Source: Enterobacter cloacae subsp. cloacae ATCC 13047 (GTDB lineage Bacteria; Pseudomonadota; Gammaproteobacteria; Enterobacterales; Enterobacteriaceae). From it: 64,000 nucleotides of DNA. The translations under genes and the position numbers were made by a program. The number at the start of each line of letters is the position of its first letter. The first letter of the stretch is position 1. The notes under the pieces are model-generated. The model saw only the letters and a program-made list of their open reading frames with translations. It was not told the origin of the DNA and made no database searches. Below are positions 44,376 through 57,542 of this stretch, piece after piece. The stretch spans positions 4,736,216 to 4,800,215 of the forward strand of contig NC_014121.1 in NCBI RefSeq assembly GCF_000025565.1, written 5' to 3'.

Positions 44376-45401
44376 ATGAAAAAGACGATGATAGCCAGCC
44401 TGGCCGCTGCGGGTATGTTGTTTGCTGTTGCGGGTCAGGCCCATGCGGGCACAACGCTGGATGCCGTTAAAAAGAAAGGTTTTGTTCAGTGCGGTATCAG
44501 CGACGGTTTGCCTGGCTTCTCTTATGCCGATGCTAACGGCAAATTTACCGGTATCGATGTTGACGTCTGCCGGGGCGTCGCCGCTGCCGTTTTCGGTGAT
44601 GACAGCAAAGTAAAATATACCCCGCTGACGGCCAAAGAACGTTTCACCGCGCTGCAGTCCGGCGAAGTGGACATGCTCTCCCGTAATACCACCTGGACCT
44701 CCTCCCGTGATGCAGGAATGGGGATGTCATTCACAGGTGTCACTTATTATGACGGCATCGGTTTCCTGACCCACAATAAAGCGGGTCTGAAAAGCGCCAA
44801 AGAGCTGGACGGTGCGACCGTGTGTATTCAGGCCGGTACCGATACCGAGCTTAACGTCGCCGATTATTTCAAAGCGAATAATATGAAGTACACCCCGGTG
44901 ACATTCGATCGCTCTGATGAATCAGCCAAAGCGCTGGAATCTGGCCGTTGCGATACGCTGGCGTCTGACCAGTCACAGCTCTACGCGCTGCGTATTAAGC
45001 TGAGTAACCCGGCAGAGTGGATCGTCCTGCCTGAAGTCATCTCCAAAGAACCCCTTGGACCCGTCGTTCGCCGTGGCGACGAAGACTGGTTCTCTATCGT
45101 TCGCTGGACCCTGTTCGCCATGTTAAATGCAGAAGAGATGGGCATCAGCTCGAAAAACGTCGATGAGAAAGCCGCCAAACCCTCTACCCCGGATATGGCA
45201 CACCTGCTGGGCACAGAAGGCGATTTTGGCAAGGATCTGAAGCTGGATAACAAGTGGGCGTACCACATCATTAAACAGGTGGGCAACTACGCTGAGATCT
45301 TTGAGCGCAACGTGGGATCGGAAAGCCCGCTGAAGATCAAACGCGGCCAGAACAATCTCTGGAATAACGGCGGTATTCAGTACGCACCGCCAGTACGTTA
45401 A
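44376..45401 (+). CDS. yhdW: Polar amino-acid ABC transporter, periplasmic binding protein YhdW (AapJ type)
   Basis: 341 residues with a signal peptide of about 24 residues (cleavage after QAHA). It has the type II periplasmic binding fold of the general L-amino-acid transporter AapJ, including VKKKGFVQCGISDGLPGFS and the GIDVDVCRGVAAAVFG signature (near 59-74). It captures polar amino acids such as glutamate, glutamine or aspartate; exact specificity is not readable. In E. coli K-12 the gene is annotated as a pseudogene; here it is intact. First gene of yhdWXYZ. Confidence 0.93.
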   Translation: MKKTMIASLAAAGMLFAVAGQAHAGTTLDAVKKKGFVQCGISDGLPGFSYADANGKFTGIDVDVCRGVAAAVFGDDSKVKYTPLTAKERFTALQSGEVDMLSRNTTWTSSRDAGMGMSFTGVTYYDGIGFLTHNKAGLKSAKELDGATVCIQAGTDTELNVADYFKANNMKYTPVTFDRSDESAKALESGRCDTLASDQSQLYALRIKLSNPAEWIVLPEVISKEPLGPVVRRGDEDWFSIVRWTLFAMLNAEEMGISSKNVDEKAAKPSTPDMAHLLGTEGDFGKDLKLDNKWAYHIIKQVGNYAEIFERNVGSESPLKIKRGQNNLWNNGGIQYAPPVR

Positions 45402-45468
45402 GTCTTTGCTGTAACGGGCACTGTGAACGCAGTGCCCACTCCAGAGTCATGGTTACCGAGGTTTCTTT

Positions 45469-46650
45469 ATGTTCCATCGCCGCTCCCCCGTAAAAGGATC
45501 GTTATCCTTTTCTCATCCCGCGGTCCGCGCCTGGCTATTCCAGATTATTGCCATTCTTGCGGTTGTTCTTATCGCCATTTATTTAATTCATAACACGGTT
45601 ACCAACCTGAATAATCGCGGTATTACCTCCGGCTTTGCTTTTCTGGATCGCAGTGCGGGTTTTGGCATTGTTCAGCATCTTATTGACTATCAGGAAGGCG
45701 ATACCTACGGCCGCGTGTTCCTCGTCGGTTTACTCAATACACTGCTGGTCTCCGCGCTGTGTATTGTTTTCGCCTCCATACTGGGCTTTTTTATTGGCCT
45801 CGCTCGCCTGTCAGATAACTGGCTGCTGCGAAAGCTGTCCACCATTTACATTGAGACGTTCCGTAATATCCCGCCGCTGCTGCAGATTTTTTTCTGGTAT
45901 TTCGCCGTACTGCGTAACCTTCCGGGCCCACGTCAGGCTGTCGATGCCTTCGATCTGTTTTTCCTGAGCAACCGTGGGCTCTATATTCCTTCTCCTGAAC
46001 TCGCAGAAGGGATATATGCTTTTATCGCCGCGATTATCATCGCGCTCGCCCTCTCTGCCGGGCTATTTCGCTATAACCGCAAACATCAGATCAAAACCGG
46101 GCAGCTTCGCAAGACATGGCCAATTGCGGCGCTTTTGATTATCGGTCTGCCGCTACTGACACACTGGCTTTTTGGTGCCGCGTTACACTGGGATGTCCCA
46201 CATCTGCGGGGCTTTAACTTCCAGGGCGGGATGGTATTAATTCCTGAACTGGCGGCCCTGACCCTGGCCCTTTCCATTTATACGTCTGCGTTTATTGCCG
46301 AAATCATTCGGGCGGGGATCCAGGCAGTCCCGCATGGACAGCACGAGGCAGCACGCTCTCTGGGGTTACCTCATACGGTAACGCTTCGACAGGTCATTAT
46401 TCCACAGGCGTTACGGGTCATCATTCCGCCCCTGACCAGCCAGTACCTCAATATTGTCAAAAACTCGTCGCTGGCAGCCGCTATTGGCTACCCGGATATG
46501 GTGTCACTGTTCGCCGGAACCGTGCTTAACCAGACAGGACAGGCCATTGAAACCATTGCCATCACTATGTCCGTCTATCTGATTATCAGCCTGGCGATCT
46601 CGTTGCTGATGAACCTGTATAACCGCCGTATTGCACTGGTTGAGCGCTAA
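45469..46650 (+). CDS. yhdX: Amino-acid ABC transporter permease YhdX (AapQ type)
   Basis: 393 residues, as in E. coli. About eight transmembrane helices. The HisM/AapQ-type EAA loop is visible in EAARSLGLPHTVTLRQVIIPQ (the first part of which contacts the ATPase), preceded by IRAGIQAVPHGQ. It is longer than simple HisM permeases because of an inserted region around residues 150-260, typical of AapQ. It works as a heterodimer with YhdY, whose gene starts six bases after its stop. Confidence 0.94.
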   Translation: MFHRRSPVKGSLSFSHPAVRAWLFQIIAILAVVLIAIYLIHNTVTNLNNRGITSGFAFLDRSAGFGIVQHLIDYQEGDTYGRVFLVGLLNTLLVSALCIVFASILGFFIGLARLSDNWLLRKLSTIYIETFRNIPPLLQIFFWYFAVLRNLPGPRQAVDAFDLFFLSNRGLYIPSPELAEGIYAFIAAIIIALALSAGLFRYNRKHQIKTGQLRKTWPIAALLIIGLPLLTHWLFGAALHWDVPHLRGFNFQGGMVLIPELAALTLALSIYTSAFIAEIIRAGIQAVPHGQHEAARSLGLPHTVTLRQVIIPQALRVIIPPLTSQYLNIVKNSSLAAAIGYPDMVSLFAGTVLNQTGQAIETIAITMSVYLIISLAISLLMNLYNRRIALVER

Positions 46651-46656
46651 GGAACT

Positions 46657-47763
46657 ATGATGACAAAAGCGATACTGTCGCACTCTTCGCGTCCTGCCAA
46701 CCCGACAGGTGGGCGTTTTATTCTCTGGGCGCGTAAGAATCTGTTCTCCAGCTGGGGTAACAGTCTGCTGACAATAATTTGTCTGTGGCTGATGTGGGAG
46801 TTGATCCCGCCACTCATTAACTGGGCTTTCTTGCAGGCTAACTGGGTCGGTTCAACCCGGGCAGATTGTACAAAAGCTGGCGCTTGCTGGGTGTTTATCC
46901 ACGAGCGTTTTGGTCAGTTCATGTATGGATTGTATCCGCACGAACAACGCTGGCGAATCAATCTGGCGCTGGTTATTGGGCTGCTCTCCATCGCCGTGAT
47001 GTTCTGGAAAAGGCTGCCGCAACGCGGACAGTACATCGCCTGCTGGGCGGTGGTGTATCCGATTGTTGTGTGGGTGCTGTTGTACGGTGGTTTCCTGGGG
47101 CTGGAACGCGTGGAAACCCGACAGTGGGGCGGCTTAACGCTGACGCTGATTATTGCTTCTGTTGGGATCGCTGGCGCGCTGCCGTGGGGCATTTTACTGG
47201 CGCTTGGCCGTCGCTCAAAAATGCCCGTTGTCCGTGTGCTCTCGGTTATTTTCATTGAGTTCTGGCGCGGTGTACCGCTTATTACCGTCCTTTTTATGTC
47301 TTCGGTCATGCTGCCATTGTTTATGGCAGAAGGCACGACGATAGACAAACTGATCCGTGCCCTGGTAGGAGTCATTCTGTTCCAGTCAGCCTACGTTGCG
47401 GAAGTGGTGCGTGGCGGTCTGCAGGCATTGCCTAAAGGGCAGTATGAGGCTGCGGAATCACTGGCGCTCGGTTACTGGAAAACACAGGGGCTGGTGATAC
47501 TTCCGCAGGCACTCAAGCTGGTTATCCCTGGGCTGGTGAACACGATCATCGCCCTCTTCAAAGATACCAGCCTCGTGATCATTATCGGATTGTTCGATCT
47601 CTTTAGCAGCGTGCAACAGGCAACGGTTGACCCTGTCTGGCTTGGCATGTCCACCGAAGGATATGTCTTTGCTGCTCTGATCTACTGGATCTTTTGTTTT
47701 AGCATGTCGCGCTATAGCCAGCATCTGGAAAAGCGCTTTAACACCGGGCGTACACCGCACTGA
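46657..47763 (+). CDS. yhdY: Amino-acid ABC transporter permease YhdY (AapM type)
   Basis: 368 residues (367 from the second ATG, the E. coli start). It has about eight helices, an EAA loop ([20 protein letters not shown]), and the conserved [14 protein letters not shown] segment. A cysteine-containing periplasmic loop ([12 protein letters not shown], about 70-81) is shared with E. coli YhdY. It pairs with YhdX in the membrane. It is followed seven bases later by the ATPase gene. Confidence 0.94.
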   Translation: MMTKAILSHSSRPANPTGGRFILWARKNLFSSWGNSLLTIICLWLMWELIPPLINWAFLQANWVGSTRADCTKAGACWVFIHERFGQFMYGLYPHEQRWRINLALVIGLLSIAVMFWKRLPQRGQYIACWAVVYPIVVWVLLYGGFLGLERVETRQWGGLTLTLIIASVGIAGALPWGILLALGRRSKMPVVRVLSVIFIEFWRGVPLITVLFMSSVMLPLFMAEGTTIDKLIRALVGVILFQSAYVAEVVRGGLQALPKGQYEAAESLALGYWKTQGLVILPQALKLVIPGLVNTIIALFKDTSLVIIIGLFDLFSSVQQATVDPVWLGMSTEGYVFAALIYWIFCFSMSRYSQHLEKRFNTGRTPH

Positions 47764-47770
47764 GGAAATT

Positions 47771-48529
47771 ATGAGCCAAATAACTATGACACCCGCCGAC
47801 GCGATGATTACGCTTGAAAACGTAAATAAATGGTACGGGCAATTTCACGTCCTGAAAGATATCAATCTTAAGGTCAAGCAGGGCGAACGCATTGTCCTTT
47901 GCGGCCCTTCCGGGTCCGGGAAATCGACAACCATTCGCTGCATCAATCACCTTGAGGAGCATCAACAGGGGCGTATTGTTGTTGATGGTATCGAACTGAA
48001 TGAAGATATTCGCAACATCGAACGCGTGCGTCAGGAAGTCGGGATGGTGTTTCAGCACTTTAACCTGTTCCCCCATCTGACGGTGCTGCAGAACTGTACG
48101 CTTGCGCCGATTTGGGTGCGCAAAATGCCAAAAAAGGAAGCTGAAGCGTTAGCGATGCACTATCTGGAACGTGTACGTATTGCTGAACACGCCAATAAAT
48201 TTCCAGGCCAGATATCGGGTGGCCAGCAGCAGCGTGTGGCTATCGCCCGTTCACTGTGCATGAAGCCCAAAATTATGCTTTTTGATGAGCCAACTTCAGC
48301 GCTGGATCCTGAAATGGTGAAAGAAGTTCTGGATACCATGATTGGGCTGGCGCAATCTGGAATGACTATGCTGTGCGTGACTCACGAAATGGGGTTCGCC
48401 AGGACCGTGGCTGACCGGGTGATCTTTATGGATCGCGGAGAGATTGTTGAACAGGCGCCACCGGATGAGTTCTTTGCGCATCCGAAGTCAGAACGCACGC
48501 AAGCATTCCTGTCACAGGTGATTCACTAG
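47771..48529 (+). CDS. yhdZ: Amino-acid ABC transporter ATP-binding protein YhdZ (AapP type)
   Basis: 252 residues, as in E. coli. Walker [10 protein letters not shown] (about 47-55), Q-loop [10 protein letters not shown], signature [12 protein letters not shown] (about 153-164), Walker [12 protein letters not shown] (about 173-183) and the switch histidine in CVTHEMGFA are all present. It powers the YhdWXY importer. It is the last gene of the operon, followed by a REP-like palindrome. Confidence 0.95.
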   Translation: MSQITMTPADAMITLENVNKWYGQFHVLKDINLKVKQGERIVLCGPSGSGKSTTIRCINHLEEHQQGRIVVDGIELNEDIRNIERVRQEVGMVFQHFNLFPHLTVLQNCTLAPIWVRKMPKKEAEALAMHYLERVRIAEHANKFPGQISGGQQQRVAIARSLCMKPKIMLFDEPTSALDPEMVKEVLDTMIGLAQSGMTMLCVTHEMGFARTVADRVIFMDRGEIVEQAPPDEFFAHPKSERTQAFLSQVIH

Positions 48530-48540
48530 TCGTTTGTTAT

Positions 48541-48573
48541 GCCGGGTGGCGGCTTCGCCGTACCCGGCCTACG
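48541..48573. repeat. REP-like palindromic element
   Basis: GCCGGGTGGCGGC, a short TTC link, then the imperfect complement GCCGTACCCGGCC and TACG, the form of enterobacterial REP units. It lies between the yhdZ stop and the rRNA terminator. Confidence 0.75.
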
Positions 48574-48594
48574 CTGTGTGCCGTGTAGAAATGC

Positions 48595-48623
48595 AAAAAG
48601 GCCATCCTTTCGGATGGCCTTTT
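48595..48623 (-). terminator. rRNA operon terminator (T1 type)
   Basis: On the minus strand AAAAGGCCATCC pairs with GGATGGCCTTTT around a four-base loop, followed by T-rich sequence. It is close to the rrn T1 terminators of E. coli. Confidence 0.88.
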
Positions 48624-48633
48624 CACTTGTTTG

Positions 48634-48753
48634 ATGTCTGGCAGTTCCCTACTCTCACATGGGGAAACCCCACACTACCATCGGCGCTACGGCGTTTCAC
48701 TTCTGAGTTCGGCATGGGGTCAGGTGGGACCACCGCGCTAAAGCCGCCAGACA
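48634..48753 (-). rRNA. rrfF: 5S ribosomal RNA, distal copy (rrfF position)
   Basis: 120 bases, aligned over its full length with E. coli 5S rRNA. It is the last gene of the rRNA operon, after tRNA-Thr. It differs from the other 5S copy at three positions, two of which form the compensatory base pair 3-117. Confidence 0.96.
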
Positions 48754-48794
48754 AATTCTTTTACTTCTTGCCGAACTTTAACCTAAGTATAAAG

Positions 48795-48870
48795 TGGTGC
48801 TGATACCCAGAGTCGAACTGGGGACCTCACCCTTACCAAGGGTGCGCTCTACCAACTGAGCCATATCAGC
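48795..48870 (-). tRNA. thrV: tRNA-Thr (anticodon GGT)
   Basis: 76 bases with encoded CCA. The coding strand starts GCTGATATGGCTCAGTTGG, has the anticodon loop CTTGGTAAG and T arm GTTCGA. It matches E. coli thrV and lies between the two 5S genes, the hallmark of the rrnD operon. Confidence 0.97.
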
Positions 48871-48882
48871 ACACTAAATTTG

Positions 48883-49002
48883 ATGCCTGGCAGTTCCCTA
48901 CTCTCACATGGGGAGACCCCACACTACCATCGGCGCTACGGCGTTTCACTTCTGAGTTCGGCATGGGGTCAGGTGGGACCACCGCGCTAAAGCCGCCAGG
49001 CA
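48883..49002 (-). rRNA. rrfD: 5S ribosomal RNA, proximal copy (rrfD position)
   Basis: 120 bases, with the common C3-G117 pair at the outer helix. It lies 61 bases after the 23S gene and 12 bases before tRNA-Thr. Confidence 0.97.
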
Positions 49003-49063
49003 AATTCTGTTAATCTGTATCAGGCTGAAAATCGTCTCTTCGCCAAAACATCTTCGGCGTTGT

Positions 49064-51968
<2,905 letters not shown>

Positions 51969-52066
51969 TCACAACCCGAAGATGTTTCACTTCTGATTGC
52001 GAAAATTTGAGAGACTCGAACACACCATTAAAGATGTGTCGTTTCAATTTTCAGCTTGATCCAGAT

Positions 52067-52078
52067 TTTTAAAGAGCA
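52067..52078 (-). promoter_or_regulatory. boxA-like antitermination site in the 16S-23S spacer
   Basis: On the minus strand TGCTCTTTAAAA resembles boxA (TGCTCTTTAACA). It lies before the 23S gene and would keep the antitermination complex loaded. Confidence 0.7.
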
Positions 52079-52151
52079 AATATCTCAAACATGACTCGCA
52101 AGTCAGTTTTGAGATATGACGGCAGGTGACTTTCACTCACGAACCAGCAAG

Positions 52152-52227
52152 TGGCGTCCCCTAGGGGATTCGAACCCCTGTTACCGCCGTGAAAGGGCGG
52201 TGTCCTGGGCCTCTAGACGAAGGGGAC
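52152..52227 (-). tRNA. tRNA-Glu (anticodon TTC) in the 16S-23S spacer
   Basis: 76 bases with encoded CCA. The coding strand starts GTCCCCTTCGTCTAGAGG, with anticodon loop CTTTCAC and T arm GTTCGA, matching the gltT-family tRNA-Glu of E. coli. The E. coli rrnD operon has tRNA-Ile and tRNA-Ala here, so this is a different spacer type. Confidence 0.97.
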
Positions 52228-52311
52228 GTACAGTCTCAATCGCAAGACGCCTTGCTATTTACTTTTCATCAGACAATCTGTGTGAGCACTACAAAGGCAG
52301 GTTCTTTAAGG

Positions 52312-53851
<1,540 letters not shown>

Positions 53852-53985
53852 AAAAGTTTGATGCTCAATGAATTAAACTTCGTAATGAATTACGTGTTCA
53901 CTCTTGAGACTTGGTATTCATTTTTCGTCTTGCGACGTTAAGAATCCATGTCACTTTGAGTGCCCACACAGATTGTCTGATAAAT

Positions 53986-53997
53986 TGTTAAAGAGCA
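53986..53997 (-). promoter_or_regulatory. rrn leader boxA
   Basis: A perfect TGCTCTTTAACA on the minus strand, between P2 and the 16S gene. It is the NusB-S10 recognition site for rRNA antitermination. Confidence 0.9.
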
Positions 53998-54035
53998 GTT
54001 GCGACGCGCTTCAGCGCTCTGTCGCGAGGTGGCGT

Positions 54036-54063
54036 ATATTACGCTTTCCTCTTTCAGAGTCAA
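54036..54063 (-). promoter_or_regulatory. rRNA promoter P2
   Basis: On the minus strand: -35 TTGACT, 16-base spacer, -10 TAATAT, then GC-rich sequence (ACGCCACC). The position between P1 and boxA fits P2. Confidence 0.85.
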
Positions 54064-54144
54064 CCCTGATTTTCAGGATTTTTTCTCTTCAACCGACCGG
54101 GCTGTTTGTGAAGTGATTCACATCCGCCGTGTCGATGGAGGCGC

Positions 54145-54172
54145 ATTATAGGGATCCCATTTTTTAGCACAA
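54145..54172 (-). promoter_or_regulatory. rRNA promoter P1 with UP element
   Basis: On the minus strand: -35 TTGTGC, 16-base spacer, -10 TATAAT followed by the GC-rich discriminator GCGCC. Directly upstream (54173-54195) is an A/T-only UP-type stretch. This is the growth-rate and ppGpp controlled rrn promoter. Confidence 0.9.
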
Positions 54173-54324
54173 GTATTTTTTAGATCTTTTTTTCTGACTG
54201 ATGATTTTCCGCGCTTTTCGCTGAAATCCCGCCCGATCTGCTTAAATATTGACGTATTTTGCCTTGCCTCGTTCCAAAAATATGATCAAAGTCTTCTGTA
54301 TAGCGCTCATCTGTCGAGGTAGAT

Positions 54325-54879
54325 ATGTCTGCAGTACTACGTCCGTATAAAGATCTGTTTCCACAAAAAGGCGATCGCGTGATGATCGATGCCAGCAGTG
54401 TGGTCATTGGCGATGTCCGAATGGCCGATGATGTCAGCATCTGGCCGCTCGTTGCGATCAGGGGAGACGTTAACTATGTGGCAATTGGCGCACGCACTAA
54501 TATTCAGGATGGCAGCGTGCTGCATGTCACCCACAAATCCTCATATAACCCGGACGGCAATCCACTTGTTATAGGAGAAGATGTTACCGTCGGCCATAAA
54601 GTCATGCTTCACGGCTGCACTATCGGAAACCGGGTGCTGGTTGGCATGGGATCGATCCTGCTGGATGGTGTCATCGTAGAGGATGATGTGATGATTGGTG
54701 CCGGGAGTCTTGTCCCTCAACATAAACGGCTCGAAAGCGGTTATCTCTATTTAGGCAGCCCGGTAAAGCAGATCCGCCCCTTAACAGAAGCGGAAAGAGA
54801 AGGTCTGAAATATTCAGCGAATAATTACGTGAAATGGAAAGATGAGTATCTGGATCAGGACAGCCAGACCCAGCCCTGA
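54325..54879 (+). CDS. yrdA: Gamma-class carbonic anhydrase-like protein YrdA
   Basis: 184 residues, as in E. coli. It has a left-handed parallel beta-helix made of hexapeptide repeats, with the family RGDVNYVAIGARTNIQDGS segment and three metal-binding histidines (LHVTH, GHKVMLHG). The family includes gamma-carbonic anhydrases, but enzymatic activity of YrdA has not been clearly shown. It is divergent from the rRNA operon and its 3' end overlaps yrdB by 25 bp on the other strand. Confidence 0.92.
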   Translation: MSAVLRPYKDLFPQKGDRVMIDASSVVIGDVRMADDVSIWPLVAIRGDVNYVAIGARTNIQDGSVLHVTHKSSYNPDGNPLVIGEDVTVGHKVMLHGCTIGNRVLVGMGSILLDGVIVEDDVMIGAGSLVPQHKRLESGYLYLGSPVKQIRPLTEAEREGLKYSANNYVKWKDEYLDQDSQTQP

Positions 54880-55103
54880 TCGTCTTCCTGCTGATCGCGG
54901 ATCAAATCGCTGGCTTCTTCTTCAAGATCCCAGCGATTTTCGCAAAACACCTATAATGGATTTGAGCCACCAAAGCGGCGCTTGAGCGTTTCACCGCTAA
55001 TGGCACATGTCAGTTGCATCCCATGCACGAGCACCGGGAAACAGACCGCTTGCTTACTCTCATCCCACTGTTCTCTGTCGGGAAAGTGAATCGCCTGGTT
55101 CAC
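54855..55103 (-). pseudogene. yrdB: yrdB (DUF1488), interrupted by an in-frame amber codon
   Basis: A GTG start overlaps the aroE stop (GTGA). The frame reads as YrdB ([15 protein letters not shown], then LTCAISGETL) up to codon 50, meets TAG at 54951-54953 (codon 51), and then continues in the same frame with WDLEEEASDLI and QEDDQGWVWLS to its proper stop. The E. coli protein has 85 residues; this frame would give 82 without the amber. The intact flanks indicate a recent single-base change, for instance CAG to TAG, or a sequencing error. The function of YrdB is unknown. Confidence 0.82.
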
Positions 55104-55918
55104 GCCATAAGTTCCTGTTTCAGCTTTTCAATGACGGGTTCGACAGCAGGTAATACACCGTGCCAGAGCAAGACTGCATGCGCAGCCTGCCCCACCAGCA
55201 TGCCCAGACCATCAGCCAGCTGTTTCGCGCCGTGTTGTTCACACCAGCTAAGGAAAGGAGTTTTCCCTTTCTGATAAAACATGTCGTAGCAATAGAGGTG
55301 GCTGTTTACCAAAGAGGACGGGATCGCCGGTACTTCCCCACCAATGCCGCTGGAGGTGGCATTAATGATAAGATCAAATTCATGGTGGATAAGATCATCA
55401 AGAGCCACCGCACTCACGCTGCCAGTATGCGCAAACAACGCCGCCAACGCTTCCGCCCGGGAAAAGGTGCGATTGGTAATGGTCACTGCACAATCCAGTG
55501 AAAGGAGCGGTAACAGTACGCCTCGCGATGCCCCACCAGCACCAATCAACAGAACCCGGAACCCGGGTTTAATAAATGAGAGTCTTTCCAGATCGCTAAG
55601 TAAGCCGATTCCGTCAGTGTTGTCACCCAGAAGGCGTCCATCCTCCAGCCGTTTAAGCGTATTCACGGCACCCGCAAGAGACGCGCGCTCAGTTAATTCA
55701 TCCGCACGTTCAAAGGCTTCTTCTTTAAAAGGCACCGTCACATTGGCACCTTTACCACCCGCGTCAAAAAAAGCATTCAGGGTAGTAACAAAGGCATCAA
55801 CAGGTGCCAGCACCCGGCCATAGGGATGATCAATCTGCAGTTGTTCAGCAAACTGCTGATGGATCAGCGGAGACTTGCTGTGTGCGATCGGATTACCAAA
55901 AACGGCATAGGTTTCCAT
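55100..55918 (-). CDS. aroE: Shikimate dehydrogenase (NADP)
   Basis: 272 residues from the second of two adjacent ATGs, the E. coli start; the first would add one Met. Substrate motifs NPIAHSKSP and [10 protein letters not shown] (catalytic lysine near 65), the NTDGIG segment and the NADP motif GAGGASRG (about 126-133) are present. It reduces 3-dehydroshikimate to shikimate, the step after AroQ/AroD. It lies between tsaC and yrdB in the yrdD-tsaC-aroE-yrdB series with near-zero spacing. Confidence 0.96.
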   Translation of the reverse strand: METYAVFGNPIAHSKSPLIHQQFAEQLQIDHPYGRVLAPVDAFVTTLNAFFDAGGKGANVTVPFKEEAFERADELTERASLAGAVNTLKRLEDGRLLGDNTDGIGLLSDLERLSFIKPGFRVLLIGAGGASRGVLLPLLSLDCAVTITNRTFSRAEALAALFAHTGSVSAVALDDLIHHEFDLIINATSSGIGGEVPAIPSSLVNSHLYCYDMFYQKGKTPFLSWCEQHGAKQLADGLGMLVGQAAHAVLLWHGVLPAVEPVIEKLKQELMA

Positions 55919-55922
55919 CATA

Positions 55923-56495
55923 TTACCCCTGGCGAAAACGTTCGCCGGTCAAGGCGTCGCGGATTTCCGACGGATTAAGACGACCTCCGGTTTCACCGAC
56001 GGCTACCGGGAAGTCATTCCCGAACTGCGCCAGCACCTCTTCGGTGCTCCGGCAAGGAGGCTGCCCGGTAAGGTTGGCACTGGTTGAGACCAGCGGTTTA
56101 CCAAACGCCAGACATAGCTCTACCACCAGCGGATGATCGGTGACACGGACAGCGAGGGAATCGAAACGCCCTGTTAACCAGCGTGGCGTAGTTGGCTGCG
56201 CCGGGAAAACAAAGGTCACCGGCCCTGGCCACGCCGAAAAGATGGTATCCCGTTGTGCTGGCGTGAGCATGGAATCATCAATATAGGGTTTAAGCTGCTC
56301 ATAATTAGCAGCGATCAAAATCAATCCTTTTTCGACAGGTCTCTGTTTTAGCGTAAGTAAGCGATTCACAGCTGTCTCGCTGTCAGGATCGCAACCGACC
56401 CCAAAGACAGCTTCTGTTGGATAGGCGATGACTTCTTCATTTTTCAGGACCTCCACTGCGTGCGCAATGGATCCTGTTGGCAGGTTATTATTCAC
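55923..56495 (-). CDS. tsaC: Threonylcarbamoyl-AMP synthase TsaC (YrdC)
   Basis: 190 residues from a GTG at 56493-56495, the E. coli length; an ATG nine bases upstream is an alternative start. It has the YrdC fold with [14 protein letters not shown] near the N-terminus, [10 protein letters not shown], and the conserved STSANLTG segment. It makes threonylcarbamoyl-adenylate from threonine, bicarbonate and ATP for the t6A37 modification of ANN-decoding tRNAs. The start overlaps the end of yrdD by eight bases. Confidence 0.94.
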   Translation of the reverse strand: MNNNLPTGSIAHAVEVLKNEEVIAYPTEAVFGVGCDPDSETAVNRLLTLKQRPVEKGLILIAANYEQLKPYIDDSMLTPAQRDTIFSAWPGPVTFVFPAQPTTPRWLTGRFDSLAVRVTDHPLVVELCLAFGKPLVSTSANLTGQPPCRSTEEVLAQFGNDFPVAVGETGGRLNPSEIRDALTGERFRQG

Positions 56496-57042
56496 TGATT
56501 TCATCCGCCGAAACCGGCTTTCCACATTGTTTACTGGCGCAAAAGCGTTTCATACCTTGCGCCGTTTTCTTCTCTATAAGTAACGGATAATCGCAATGAG
56601 GGCAGGTACCCGCTACCGGTTTGAAATTGATAACGAACTGGCATTCAGGATAACGATCGCAGGAATGGAAGGTTTTACCAAAACGAGAACGACGCTGTAC
56701 CAGTTGTCCGCGCTGGCACTGGGGGCAGGCGATTGCCGTTTCATCTGGCTTATCAATTTGTTCCGTATGTTCACATTCAGGATAGCGACTGCAACCAATG
56801 AACATACCAAAACGGCCCTGCCGTAACGCCAGTTCGCCTCCACACTTCGGGCAAAGCTGCCCCTCCAGAATTTTAACGATATGTCCGTCCGCCTGGCTTT
56901 TCAGGGGACGAACATAATCACATTCCGGATAGTGTGAACAACCGAGAAACGGACCGTGTTTCCCGGACCGAATGACAAGTTCAGCCCCGCACTGTGGGCA
57001 GGGCTCGTTTTTATGCACCGTGAACAGTGCTGATTTGGCCAT
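56488..57042 (-). CDS. yrdD: YrdD, topoisomerase-type zinc-finger protein
   Basis: 184 residues made of repeated zinc-ribbon units like the C-terminal domain of topoisomerase I. Four CPxC-type modules (PCPQCG near 16, LCPKCGG near 63, ACPQCQ near 108, TCPHCD near 145) alternate with [15 protein letters not shown] motifs. It probably binds single-stranded nucleic acid, but no function is known. It is upstream of tsaC in one operon. Confidence 0.9.
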   Translation of the reverse strand: MAKSALFTVHKNEPCPQCGAELVIRSGKHGPFLGCSHYPECDYVRPLKSQADGHIVKILEGQLCPKCGGELALRQGRFGMFIGCSRYPECEHTEQIDKPDETAIACPQCQRGQLVQRRSRFGKTFHSCDRYPECQFVINFKPVAGTCPHCDYPLLIEKKTAQGMKRFCASKQCGKPVSADEISE

Positions 57043-57068
57043 AACAACTCTTGGTGCTGCACATTGAA

Positions 57069-57542
57069 TTAGTGCAGCATACCTTCATTCACTTCAAAGA
57101 GTAATTCTTCCATTTGCTGATAGGCATTTTCACAGCCTGGAATATTAAACAGAACCATCAGGATCACCCACTTGAGGTCATCCAGTTCGAACTCTGCCGT
57201 ATCCAGCGCCATAACACGCTCTATCACCATTTCTCTTGTTTCGAGGTTTAGCACCTGAATCTGCTCAAGGAATAAGATGAATCCCCGGCAGCTGGCGTCC
57301 AGCCTTTCACACTCTTCAGCGGTATAAATGCGCACAGACAATGGGTCAGAAGCAAGCTGCATCGGTTCGGCAAGGCCTTCCTGATAATCAGCCAGTTTTT
57401 CCAGCCACATCAACGCATTATAAATATCTTCCCGTTCAAACCCCGCATCGGTAAGATCCTGTGTCAATTTGTCCTGATCCACTCGCATTTCTGCTTCGTT
57501 ATGGATGTAAGTCTCAAACAAATACATCAGTACGTCGAACAT
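57069..57542 (-). CDS. smg: Smg family protein (DUF494)
   Basis: 157 residues, as in E. coli Smg. It is acidic, predicted alpha-helical, and begins [20 protein letters not shown]. It lies next to dprA in many gammaproteobacteria; the biochemical role is not known. Its 5' end overlaps dprA by 29 bp. Confidence 0.92.
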   Translation of the reverse strand: MFDVLMYLFETYIHNEAEMRVDQDKLTQDLTDAGFEREDIYNALMWLEKLADYQEGLAEPMQLASDPLSVRIYTAEECERLDASCRGFILFLEQIQVLNLETREMVIERVMALDTAEFELDDLKWVILMVLFNIPGCENAYQQMEELLFEVNEGMLH

